From assembly GCA_946478635.1 (NCBI GenBank), contig CAMLCX010000153.1, positions 1 to 9,776 of the forward strand: a stretch of DNA of 9,776 nt, read 5' to 3'. Source of the stretch: an uncultured Pseudomonadota bacterium (lineage in GTDB: Bacteria; Desulfobacterota_B; Binatia; UBA9968). The notes beneath the pieces were generated by a model. It worked only from the letters and a program-made list of their open reading frames with translations, did not search any database and was not told the origin of the DNA. Below are positions 1-6,095 of the stretch, one piece after another. The translations under genes were made by a program, and so were the position numbers. How positions within the stretch are numbered: position 1 is the first letter of the stretch; each line of letters starts with the position of its first letter.

Positions 1-2
1 AT

Positions 3-326
3 TTGGCCGGCGCTCAAGACCCGCAGAAGAACGAAGGGAAGGCGACTATCGAAGGGAAAGCCGGAGATACTAACTTCGATATTCGAGTGCAGGGCGGAGA
101 GCCCAGTCGAGATAGAGCACAACCCGGACAAGAGAGTCGAGAGGGCGTCCCGGGGCCAGCAGGGCCAGCCGGACTACCCGGGCCTGTGGGCCCGGCAGGA
201 CCTTCCGGTCCGTCGGGTGGACAGGTGCTAGGTATGGATCCCACCATCGCGCTTCTCGTCGGTATCGGGGTACTTGCGGTAGTGATCGTTGCGATCGTTG
301 CAGCGTCACGCGGGCGAGAAAATTAG
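3..326 (+). CDS. Collagen-like protein with C-terminal membrane anchor, probably 5'-truncated
   Basis: The reading frame is open from the first complete codon of the window. The only in-window candidate start before the collagen part is a TTG at position 3, with no room to see a ribosome binding site, so the true start probably lies upstream. The visible 107 residues comprise a hydrophilic segment (1-47) rich in G, E, K and R, then eight uninterrupted Gly-X-Y triplets (about residues 48-71, many of them GPA or GPS), then a single hydrophobic segment (about 81-101, IALLVGIGVLAVVIVAIVAA) and a short basic tail, RGREN. Short Gly-Pro-rich triplet tracts are the hallmark of bacterial collagen-like proteins, which form trimers and are usually surface exposed. 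The C-terminal hydrophobic segment suggests tail anchoring in the membrane. Eight triplets is short for a stable triple helix. The function is unknown. It converges with the metalloprotease gene. Confidence 0.72.
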   Translation: MAGAQDPQKNEGKATIEGKAGDTNFDIRVQGGEPSRDRAQPGQESREGVPGPAGPAGLPGPVGPAGPSGPSGGQVLGMDPTIALLVGIGVLAVVIVAIVAASRGREN

Positions 327-349
327 GCGACGATAGACTCCAAAATGGC

Positions 350-389
350 GGCGGATCCTCGAAGCTTCGAGGATCCGCCAAGTCTTTTT
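350..389. terminator. Bidirectional intrinsic terminator (30-bp perfect palindrome)
   Basis: Positions 350-379 are a perfect palindrome: the arm beginning GGCGGATCCTCGA pairs with its mirror, giving about 13 bp of stem and a 4-nt AGCT loop. On the plus strand it is followed by AAGTCTTTTT (380-389), a good U-tract for the collagen-like gene. On the minus strand the stop codon of the metalloprotease (388-390) lies in the same T-run and the hairpin follows at once, with ATTTT (346-342) as a weaker U-tract. It therefore fits a shared terminator between two convergent genes. Confidence 0.8.
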
Positions 390-1764
390 AAGACGGCTCA
401 CGTTTTTGATCGGTTCTGAGTAAGGGAGTCAACTTCGACGCGGGCACCAAGCGCGGATGCGCAGCGTTGTGGTTGATAATCTTCTCAAAATGCCGGGGAT
501 AAACGGCTCCGTAGGGCGTTGCCGCCATGATATCTTCCGGATCCGTAACGACTTCCATCACCAGAAATCCGTCCTCCCCCAGGTTTTTATAGCCGCGCAC
601 ATAGCGATCGCGAAATCCAAGAATATGACCAAACTCGTGCGCTAGTACGCGCGGTGTAACGGCCTGTGCGCCCAAAATTATCGCGTCGTCTTGAACATAG
701 GTCGTCAAGCCGCCGGTCGTTAGAATCGCGCCGCCCGCGGGAAAATGCGCGAGATGGCGCCGCACGTCAAGCTTCTGGCCGCCCATTGGTTTGTCGCTAT
801 CGGGGTACAGGACTTCGGATGATATGAAGGAGAGGTCGAGCTGGATACGATACGAAGTGTTACGGTCGGTGGCCTGCCAGGTGTTTTCAATAATTTGTTT
901 TACCGCCTGCACAAACTCGTGATCTTCGATATCCGTAAATAGCGGAACGTGAATGACCCACGCGCCGGCGCAGTCCTCTACGTTAACGAAGTTCGGGGTA
1001 TTCACCGGACTCAACGCCGCATCGATCCGCTGAGTGAGGGACGCCGCGCGCGACGCCAGGCTAAGGCCCGTCTCCGTGAGACGGAGCGGCTCTTTGTAGG
1101 TGAAGGCGGAGCGCTTGGAGGCCGCCTTCATGCGGCGAAACTGATCGGCTATTTTCTGGTGCTCGAGAACTGCGTCTTGAAGACTCGTTTCGTGGTCATA
1201 TCCGGCACGATCAGCGGCGATTGCCGTTTGCCACAAACGATTGTACTGAATGTGCGCATTGATGTTGGAGCGTTGCGAACTGAGTCTTGGATAATCCAGC
1301 GCCAGTCTTTCCAAAACTTCTTTATTTTGCCGCGGATTGATTTTTGTTTGACGAAGCAGGGCTTGGGAGCGCGCGATTTCCTGCAACGCGCGATCGATCA
1401 GCCGATCCGTCCACGGCCAGCTATAGGCGACTGTTGTCGGCAGTGACTTTCCGTCCGGCTCGTTAAGCAGTATCGGCGGCAGCACTTGATAGCCGTTCAG
1501 CACCGGACCCGGCGGCTGAAGATGCGCGAGCAGTTCCGGAGCCCCTTTTTTCACGGCGGCGGCAAGGGCAGCGTAATATTCGGCCAAGCGCCTGTCATAG
1601 GCCTCATACCGTTGAGTAACTTGCTTGGCACGCTCGATGTGAGCGGCTCGCAATAATGTGTCCCGGCGCGCCGTTGCGTTATGCCCTGCCGGGAGAAACG
1701 AAAGTAAAAGTATCCAGAGAATGATCAAGCGCGCCCGAACCGGGCACCGCGGAAAATCGTGCAT
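388..1764 (-). CDS. Secreted metzincin-like zinc metalloprotease
   Basis: A predicted exported zinc-dependent protease of 458 residues. The zinc site HEFGHILGFRD (residues 376-386) matches the metzincin pattern HExxHxxGxxH/D, with H376 and H380 as ligands, E377 as general base and Asp386 in the third-ligand position, as in snapalysin. A downstream DIM (M413) is a plausible Met-turn. The N-terminus has a signal peptide: a basic start (residues 1-12), a hydrophobic core (LIILWILLLSFLP) and a small-residue stretch near AGHNATA. Between about residues 40 and 270 lies a long helical, charged region without recognised motifs. I chose the ATG at 1764 because it sits directly before the signal peptide. 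A TTG at 1806 would add 14 residues, and neither start has a clear ribosome binding site. It stands alone, ends in the shared terminator, and its substrate is unknown. The protease class is well supported; the subfamily is not. Confidence 0.8.
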   Translation of the reverse strand: MHDFPRCPVRARLIILWILLLSFLPAGHNATARRDTLLRAAHIERAKQVTQRYEAYDRRLAEYYAALAAAVKKGAPELLAHLQPPGPVLNGYQVLPPILLNEPDGKSLPTTVAYSWPWTDRLIDRALQEIARSQALLRQTKINPRQNKEVLERLALDYPRLSSQRSNINAHIQYNRLWQTAIAADRAGYDHETSLQDAVLEHQKIADQFRRMKAASKRSAFTYKEPLRLTETGLSLASRAASLTQRIDAALSPVNTPNFVNVEDCAGAWVIHVPLFTDIEDHEFVQAVKQIIENTWQATDRNTSYRIQLDLSFISSEVLYPDSDKPMGGQKLDVRRHLAHFPAGGAILTTGGLTTYVQDDAIILGAQAVTPRVLAHEFGHILGFRDRYVRGYKNLGEDGFLVMEVVTDPEDIMAATPYGAVYPRHFEKIINHNAAHPRLVPASKLTPLLRTDQKREPS

Positions 1765-1920
1765 GGGAAGTTCGCTGAGTTTACTGTGCTTTCGCCAGGC
1801 GAGCAAGTTAAGCGCGGCTTATGGCAAATCAACGAGCCAAAGGGTCGCGAGAACCGTGAGTTTGAGAATTGAGGGCGGAAAGATGTCCAGGTTCGCTTCT
1901 AATCAGGAAAAGCCTGCCGG

Positions 1921-2703
1921 TCAGCCGTGCACCCAGCGGTCGACATCGATTTCGTAACCCTTGTCCTGTGAGATATCGAAGGGATTACGATCGGGATCGA
2001 AGCCGCGGTATTCCGCCATGGGCCGGCTGCTTGGCCGCTGGCTGATACAGCCTTCCGGTAATGCATCGAGAAAATGATCGATATCACTGACCAGCCAGCC
2101 AAAATGATTGAGGCCGTCCTTGGGACTTTCTCTTTCATTCATGTCGCGCCGGCTGCGATCAGGCAGGATCGCCATCGCCGTGGCGCCGTCCGCCGCCCAG
2201 CGCACGACGCGGTTCTGGGCGCGGATTTTTTTACTGGTGCTCGATTCGCGGAAGCCGAACACGTTGACATAGAAATCGAGCACTTCATCGTTGTTCGAAA
2301 CACAGGTTGCCAGATGGCGGATGCAGGGGAAGGCGCGCTCGACGACCGGCGTGTGGAACTGATGGGTCGATAGGGCAACGCTCTGGCCGCTCGGATCGGT
2401 GAGGAGATAATCGCCATGAAAAAGACCGCCTTCCAACTGTCGAATCTCTGTATCGGGCGCGAATTGGCGCAGGCGCGCTTCAACCGCGCCGATGTCGTCG
2501 ATGGTGATGCCGAAGTGGCTGATGCCGAGCGCCTCGCCGTTGCGCGGCTTCAAAATCGAGATGTTGTAAAACCCGTCGGTGAGCGCGACATCGCCGCCGG
2601 CGGAACGGCCGAGCTCGCGCATCGAGAAGTAGCGGGAATAAAAACCGGCGAGCACCTCCGGATGCTCGCTGACGATGGCCAGATATCTGACTTGCGATTC
2701 CAT
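1921..2703 (-). CDS. Two-domain VOC family protein (glyoxalase/extradiol dioxygenase fold)
   Basis: 260 residues forming two tandem vicinal-oxygen-chelate domains (about 4-115 and 127-255), the layout of type I extradiol dioxygenases and many glyoxalase/bleomycin-resistance relatives. The second domain keeps the usual metal positions: H130 (IRHLAT), H200 (LNHFGW) and an acidic residue after the DPD turn. That residue is Asp243 (NPFDIS) rather than the usual Glu. The first domain looks degenerate: Tyr7 replaces the first His, H63 remains, and Ala110 occupies the acidic position. This matches dioxygenases, where the N-terminal module is structural and the C-terminal one binds metal. A strong Shine-Dalgarno (GGGGAGGAG, minus strand, 2709-2717) fixes the start. 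It is divergent from a substrate-binding protein gene. The role may be cleavage or isomerisation of a small organic substrate; the substrate cannot be named. It is longer than single-domain glyoxalases. Confidence 0.85.
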   Translation of the reverse strand: MESQVRYLAIVSEHPEVLAGFYSRYFSMRELGRSAGGDVALTDGFYNISILKPRNGEALGISHFGITIDDIGAVEARLRQFAPDTEIRQLEGGLFHGDYLLTDPSGQSVALSTHQFHTPVVERAFPCIRHLATCVSNNDEVLDFYVNVFGFRESSTSKKIRAQNRVVRWAADGATAMAILPDRSRRDMNERESPKDGLNHFGWLVSDIDHFLDALPEGCISQRPSSRPMAEYRGFDPDRNPFDISQDKGYEIDVDRWVHG

Positions 2704-2730
2704 ATTCGCTCCTCCCCTCGGTTGGGCGGG

Positions 2731-2760
2731 ACGTTAGCATTTAGCCGCCGGATGCGTCAA
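2731..2760 (-). promoter_or_regulatory. Candidate sigma-70 promoter for the first VOC gene
   Basis: On the minus strand TTGACG (2760-2755) is separated by 18 bp from TAACGT (2736-2731), and a TGC precedes the -10 element, giving an extended -10. The predicted start lies about 20 bases before the ATG, leaving room for the GGGGAGGAG ribosome binding site. The -35 matches 5 of 6 consensus bases and the -10 matches only 3. Confidence 0.4.
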
Positions 2761-2766
2761 CGCGTG

Positions 2767-2801
2767 TTGAGTTGGCAAAAACATTCCTCTTAAGATAAGA
2801 G
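2767..2801 (+). promoter_or_regulatory. Weak candidate promoter and small inverted repeat before the first substrate-binding protein gene
   Basis: TTGAGT (2767-2772), an 18-bp spacer and TAAGAT (2791-2796) form a weak sigma-70-like promoter, four of six matches in each box. A small perfect inverted repeat, CTCTTA-AGA-TAAGAG (2787-2801), overlaps the -10 and ends 9 bases before the ATG. It could be an operator or a leader hairpin, but it is short enough to be chance. Confidence 0.25.
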
Positions 2802-2810
2802 CCAAAGCGT

Positions 2811-3797
2811 ATGAGCTTTAAACTTTTACCGGCGAGAGCGCTACTGGTCTTGCTAACCTGGTTTTCTGCTGCGGCCTGGTGCCAGGACAACGCGGGCTTG
2901 AAGAGTATCCGCATCGGCATGCCCAATCGCGGCGCGACGACCCTCGGATTATCGGCCGCGCAAAACTACGGTTTTTTCCGCGCCCAGGGATTGTTCGCCG
3001 AGCTGATCGTCATGCGGCCCTCGATCTCTCTTCAGACCTTGATGAGCGGAGATTTGGATTACTCCACGGCGCTCGCCTCCGGTGCGCGCGCCAGCGTGAG
3101 CGGTTTGCCCCTGCGGATTGTGATGACGCTCACGGTCGGACAGGATTTCTCCCTCGTCGTCCGGCCGGAGATCCGCCGCATGGAAGATTTAAGAGGCAAG
3201 ACGCTGGCCGTGTCGGGCGTGGGCGAGTTTACCGACGTGGGCGCACGCATGGTGCTGAAAAAATATGGCCTGGTTCCCGAGGTCGATGTAAAAATTCGCG
3301 CTTTGTTCGGCAACCATCCGTTGCGGTTGAGCGCGCTACAAGCCGGCCAGATCGATGGCACGGTCATGTCGATGCCCTATAACAAGATGGCCGTGAAGCT
3401 GGGATACAAAGAACTGGTGCACCTGCGTGAAATCATCAAGACGCCACAGGGCGGGCTGGTGACCACGTTGCAAAAAATCCGCGGTGAGCCGGATGTGATC
3501 GTGCGGACAATCAAAGCGGTGCTCGCGGCCAATCGCTATTTGAAACAGAACAAGGGCGAGTTTACCAAACTTCTGGCGAAGGAATCGGGCGTCCATGATT
3601 CGGTGGTCGCGGGCCTCATCCACGAGGAAATCGTCAAGCTCTACTCCGACACGGGAGTGGTGTCGGATGAAGCGATGCAGGAATTCATCGCCAATTCCAA
3701 GGAGACGCTCAAGTCTTCCCGGGAAATTTCGTTTTCAGAGATCGCCGACTTCAGCTTCGCACGCAAGGCGGCGAGTGAATTGAAAGAGTCGAAGTAG
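2811..3797 (+). CDS. ABC transporter substrate-binding protein, NMT1/THI5-like (SsuA/TauA-like)
   Basis: A 328-residue exported solute-binding protein. Residues 1-22 are a signal peptide (basic start, hydrophobic LLVLLTWFSA core, Ala-X-Ala at 20-22). The mature part opens with a beta strand (SIRIGMPNRG), then the typical NMT1-like elements: a helix leading to NYGFFRAQGL, LIVMRPS, LQTLMSGDLDYSTAL, and the second-lobe entry MEDLRGKTLAVSG (about residues 124-136). It has the length and order of nitrate/sulfonate/taurine/thiamine-precursor binding proteins. The protein is expected to bind a small ligand in the periplasm for an ABC importer, but no permease or ATPase gene lies nearby, so it may share a transporter encoded elsewhere. 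The region before the ATG at 2811 has only a weak ribosome binding site. It is divergent from the first VOC gene and is a diverged paralogue of the protein at 4906-5874. The ligand is unknown. Confidence 0.86.
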   Translation: MSFKLLPARALLVLLTWFSAAAWCQDNAGLKSIRIGMPNRGATTLGLSAAQNYGFFRAQGLFAELIVMRPSISLQTLMSGDLDYSTALASGARASVSGLPLRIVMTLTVGQDFSLVVRPEIRRMEDLRGKTLAVSGVGEFTDVGARMVLKKYGLVPEVDVKIRALFGNHPLRLSALQAGQIDGTVMSMPYNKMAVKLGYKELVHLREIIKTPQGGLVTTLQKIRGEPDVIVRTIKAVLAANRYLKQNKGEFTKLLAKESGVHDSVVAGLIHEEIVKLYSDTGVVSDEAMQEFIANSKETLKSSREISFSEIADFSFARKAASELKESK

Positions 3798-3826
3798 GAG
3801 CATCGCCTGTAACTCTTGCGATGCTC
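3798..3826. terminator. Hairpin between convergent genes, terminator-like without a T-run
   Basis: A perfect 9-bp stem, GAGCATCGC (3798-3806) with GCGATGCTC (3818-3826) and an 11-nt loop, starts at the base after the stop codon of the substrate-binding protein gene. No U-tract follows on either strand. It may protect mRNA 3' ends or act as a weak bidirectional terminator between this gene and the converging VOC gene. Confidence 0.4.
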
Positions 3827-3862
3827 ACGCGAACCGTTCGTTAGCCGTCCAGCGTTAGGAAC

Positions 3863-4675
3863 TCACTCCGAAATATCAAGCAACACTCCGTCCGGATCGC
3901 CGAAAGCGTGCTTGCCAAAAGGGCAGGCTTCCATATCTTTCAGCATGCCGCCCCCCTGGGGGCCGCCGCCGATTTTTTTCGGCGCGCATTCCGGATGATC
4001 CGCGGCGATTTGCTCCAGGTCTTTCTTGGTTTGCTCCAAGCTCTCGACTTTGAAGCCGACATGGTCGAAGCCTTGCCGGAGGCTCCGATAATAACCATTG
4101 TGGCAGCGGCGGACGATAAGCCGGACTTTGCCGTCGGTGAGCGTGATCGATCCCTCTTCGCCGCCTTCTTCCACGCCTTTGAGCTCCAGAACTTTCGTAT
4201 AGAACTCGGCGACTTCATCCGGCTTTCTCGCGCGCAGCGCGATGTGATTGAGCCAGCGCGGCTGGTCCCAGCCGTCGCTCAAATAACCTTCGCGCACATT
4301 CTCCTGGCCTTTTTGCGATAGATCGAACTGCGTGCCTGTCGGATCCTGTGCGCGGACGCCGGCAAATGGAACGTAGGCGAGCGCTCGCGTGTGCAGGAGG
4401 TCGGGATAAAATCGATTCAGCCGCTCGACTGCTTCCTTGACGTCGTCGACTTCGAAACCGAAGTGATCAATGCCTTGATTGCTGCCGGCCCGCTTGGCGA
4501 GCAGCGCCATGCCAATGACGCCGTCGCTGATATGCCCGCGGTCCGGATTCGACTTGCCGGTGTCGTCGACTAACCCCGTGGTGATCTGCTTCATGCCGAA
4601 GATCGTCTGATAAAATTTAAACTCGGTGTCATAGCGTTCCGTATGGGTGGCGAGGTGGCGGATTTTCGCGATCAT
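3863..4675 (-). CDS. Two-domain VOC family protein (glyoxalase/extradiol dioxygenase fold)
   Basis: 270 residues with two VOC domains (about 3-121 and 140-269). Both keep a complete set of metal-site positions. In domain 1 these are H7 (IRHLAT), H71 (IDHFGF) and D118 (GTQFDLS). In domain 2 they are H144 (LNHIAL), H205 (FDHVGF) and D267 (VLLDIS). The acidic ligand is Asp in both, where Glu is usual in the superfamily. A Gly-rich loop, KKIGGGPQGGG (about 233-243), precedes the last strands. The start at 4675 is set by a good Shine-Dalgarno (GGAAGGAG on the minus strand, 6-nt spacing). The gene is divergent from the second substrate-binding protein gene, repeating the layout at 1921-3797. It is likely a metal-dependent dioxygenase, glyoxalase-type isomerase or binding protein; the substrate cannot be told from sequence. 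Confidence 0.85.
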   Translation of the reverse strand: MIAKIRHLATHTERYDTEFKFYQTIFGMKQITTGLVDDTGKSNPDRGHISDGVIGMALLAKRAGSNQGIDHFGFEVDDVKEAVERLNRFYPDLLHTRALAYVPFAGVRAQDPTGTQFDLSQKGQENVREGYLSDGWDQPRWLNHIALRARKPDEVAEFYTKVLELKGVEEGGEEGSITLTDGKVRLIVRRCHNGYYRSLRQGFDHVGFKVESLEQTKKDLEQIAADHPECAPKKIGGGPQGGGMLKDMEACPFGKHAFGDPDGVLLDISE

Positions 4676-4709
4676 AATGCACTCCTTCCAAATTCCATGG
4701 ACTGAGTTC

Positions 4710-4739
4710 CTTCTAGGTTAGGCGCCTGGGGGTTGTCAA
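4710..4739 (-). promoter_or_regulatory. Candidate sigma-70 promoter for the second VOC gene
   Basis: A consensus TTGACA on the minus strand (4739-4734) is followed after 18 bp by TAGAAG (4715-4710, 4 of 6 matches). Transcription would start near 4703, leaving a leader of about 28 bases that contains the ribosome binding site. The spacer length equals that of the candidate promoter of the first VOC gene. Confidence 0.5.
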
Positions 4740-4760
4740 GCGGCGACTTGGCGGAAAATT

Positions 4761-4796
4761 GTTCAAGACGTTCAAGCCGTTCAAATCGTTCAAGCC
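4761..4796. repeat. Four tandem 9-bp repeats, consensus GTTCAAGCC
   Basis: Units GTTCAAGAC (4761-4769), GTTCAAGCC (4770-4778), GTTCAAATC (4779-4787) and GTTCAAGCC (4788-4796) lie head to tail, followed by a degenerate GTCAAGGCG. The array lies in the divergent gap between the second VOC gene and the second substrate-binding protein gene, between the two candidate promoters. It could be a regulator-binding array or a slippage-born microsatellite. Confidence 0.85.
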
Positions 4797-4816
4797 GTCA
4801 AGGCGCTGAAACGGGT

Positions 4817-4846
4817 TTGACGCGGCGCGAGCGGTCTTGGTAGTCT
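4817..4846 (+). promoter_or_regulatory. Candidate sigma-70 promoter for the second substrate-binding protein gene
   Basis: TTGACG (4817-4822), an 18-bp spacer and TAGTCT (4841-4846) preceded by TGG, giving an extended -10. The -35 matches 5 of 6 consensus bases and the -10 only 3. It would give a leader of about 50 bases to the ATG at 4906. Confidence 0.35.
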
Positions 4847-4905
4847 CCGCGATGCACGCAACGGGCGTCGTCGTCGGTATTTCACCAATGGAGGCTGAGC
4901 CGAAT

Positions 4906-5874
4906 ATGCGAAAACTATTTGCCGGAATCTTTGCCGCATGGGCGTTTGTAATCGCTTTCCACTCACCGGCTTCGGCGCAACTCAAGAAAATTCGTTTCTC
5001 GACGACCTCCATCGCCGTCACCGAGTTGCAGTTTCGCATCGCGCAGATGAAAGGGTTTTACCGCGAGGAAGGGCTCGATCTCGAAACGCTGCTGATACGC
5101 GGATCAGTGGGCATGCAGGCATTGATCGGCGGATCGGTCGACTATGCATCAGCCGCGGGTTCGATCATCGCTGCCGGTGTTCGCGGCATGCCCGTGCGGC
5201 TGGTTCTGATCGTCAATTCAAAGCCGCAATTTGATCTCGTCGGCGCCGCGGATGTCAAATCCGTTCAGCAGCTCAAGGGCAAGGTGGTCGGCATCTCCTC
5301 CCGCGGCGGCGCGGTCGATTTACTTACGCAGCTGATTCTCACGCACCACGGATTGACGCCCAACAAAGATGTGGCTTCCATTGTGATCGGCACTCCCGAG
5401 GAGTTGGCGACGGCGCTCAGAACCGGGCGCATCGCCGCTTGCCTGCTTTCGCCGCCGCGCCAGCTCATTCTCTACCGCGAAGGATTCAGCCGGCTCGCCT
5501 ACTCGGGCGACTATCTGCCTTATTATCCTTCCGGCGGCGTCGGCGCCACCGAAGATAAAATCAAAAACAATCCGGGCGAAGTCTTTGCTTTCGTAAGAGC
5601 GAGCTTGAAGGGACTTCAATACTATTCGGACCATCGGAGCGAGTCCGCCGATATTATTTCCAAGTACCTCGGCGTCAAAGACCATTCATTGGCGGAAGAA
5701 GTCTACGATCTGCATCTGAGCCGGATCGGTGGTTACGCCTATCTCGAAGACGCGTGGATGCGCGGCGCCATCGACTTTACAAAAAAGAGCTTGGGCGTCA
5801 GCAAAGAAATTCCGCCGAGCCAGGTGTTCGACTTCACTTTTGTCGAAAAAGCGTTGGGCAGAAAGAAAAACTGA
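4906..5874 (+). CDS. ABC transporter substrate-binding protein, NMT1/THI5-like (SsuA/TauA-like)
   Basis: A 322-residue exported solute-binding protein. The start at 4906 puts a textbook signal peptide at the N-terminus: MRK, a hydrophobic LFAGIFAAWAFVIAF core and cleavage after PASA (residues 21-24). Upstream in-frame starts, for example at 4837, would bury the signal. GGAGG lies at 4890-4894, slightly far (11 nt). The mature protein starts LKKIRFSTTS and follows the NMT1-like pattern: KGFYREEGLDLE, a GSVGMQALIGGSVDYASA helix-strand unit, then LKGKVVGISSRGG entering the second lobe. It aligns by eye with the protein at 2811-3797 across the first lobe, but identity is low. No membrane or ATPase subunit is adjacent. 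It probably captures a small organic ligand in the periplasm; the ligand is unknown. Confidence 0.86.
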   Translation: MRKLFAGIFAAWAFVIAFHSPASAQLKKIRFSTTSIAVTELQFRIAQMKGFYREEGLDLETLLIRGSVGMQALIGGSVDYASAAGSIIAAGVRGMPVRLVLIVNSKPQFDLVGAADVKSVQQLKGKVVGISSRGGAVDLLTQLILTHHGLTPNKDVASIVIGTPEELATALRTGRIAACLLSPPRQLILYREGFSRLAYSGDYLPYYPSGGVGATEDKIKNNPGEVFAFVRASLKGLQYYSDHRSESADIISKYLGVKDHSLAEEVYDLHLSRIGGYAYLEDAWMRGAIDFTKKSLGVSKEIPPSQVFDFTFVEKALGRKKN

Positions 5875-5907
5875 CCGTGTTGGAAATTGCAAAATCTTGC
5901 TTTTCAC

Positions 5908-5990
5908 TGTCATGTCGAGCGCGCAGCGAGAGATCTTTCCGATTCTATTGTGTTTCGGGAGAAAGATTTCTCACTTCGTTCGAAATGACA
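5908..5990. repeat. Imperfect inverted-repeat (MITE/REP-like) intergenic element
   Basis: The left arm (5908-5938, beginning TGTCATGTCGAGCG and ending AGATCTTT) pairs with the right arm (5962-5990, AAAGATTTCTCAC to GAAATGACA). The arms are reverse complements apart from a few mismatches and a 2-base gap. About 23 bases separate them. It has no coding capacity and lies in the gap between two convergent genes. Its shape and its TGTCAT...ATGACA ends resemble dispersed non-autonomous palindromic elements in many bacterial genomes. Whether it is multi-copy here cannot be seen from one window. Transcribed in either direction it would fold into a long hairpin and could terminate or stabilise mRNA. 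Confidence 0.7.
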
Positions 5991-6095
5991 CACGCAAGTC
6001 CCCTTCATGGCCGGCGACTTAAGCCGGAGGGGGATGCTTCACACAGATTGGGTTTTGAATATAATTGAGCCGAAACGTGGTTTTGCCGGCTACCA

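Noticed and set aside
949..1446. A 165-codon plus-strand frame inside the metalloprotease
   Set aside because: It is antisense to the metalloprotease coding region, has an R-rich composition and shows no recognisable motif or ribosome binding site.
3830..3840. CGAAC-C-GTTCG inverted repeat between convergent genes
   Set aside because: A 5-bp stem with a 1-nt centre cannot form a stable hairpin and can arise by chance. The neighbouring 9-bp stem is the better candidate.
4761..4796. CRISPR-like array
   Set aside because: The units are 9 bp and directly adjacent with no spacers, so it is a simple tandem repeat.
4713..5039. A 108-codon minus-strand frame containing repeated GLN/DLN residues
   Set aside because: The apparent protein repeat is only the translation of the 9-bp DNA repeat, and the frame overlaps the signal peptide of the binding protein and two candidate promoters.
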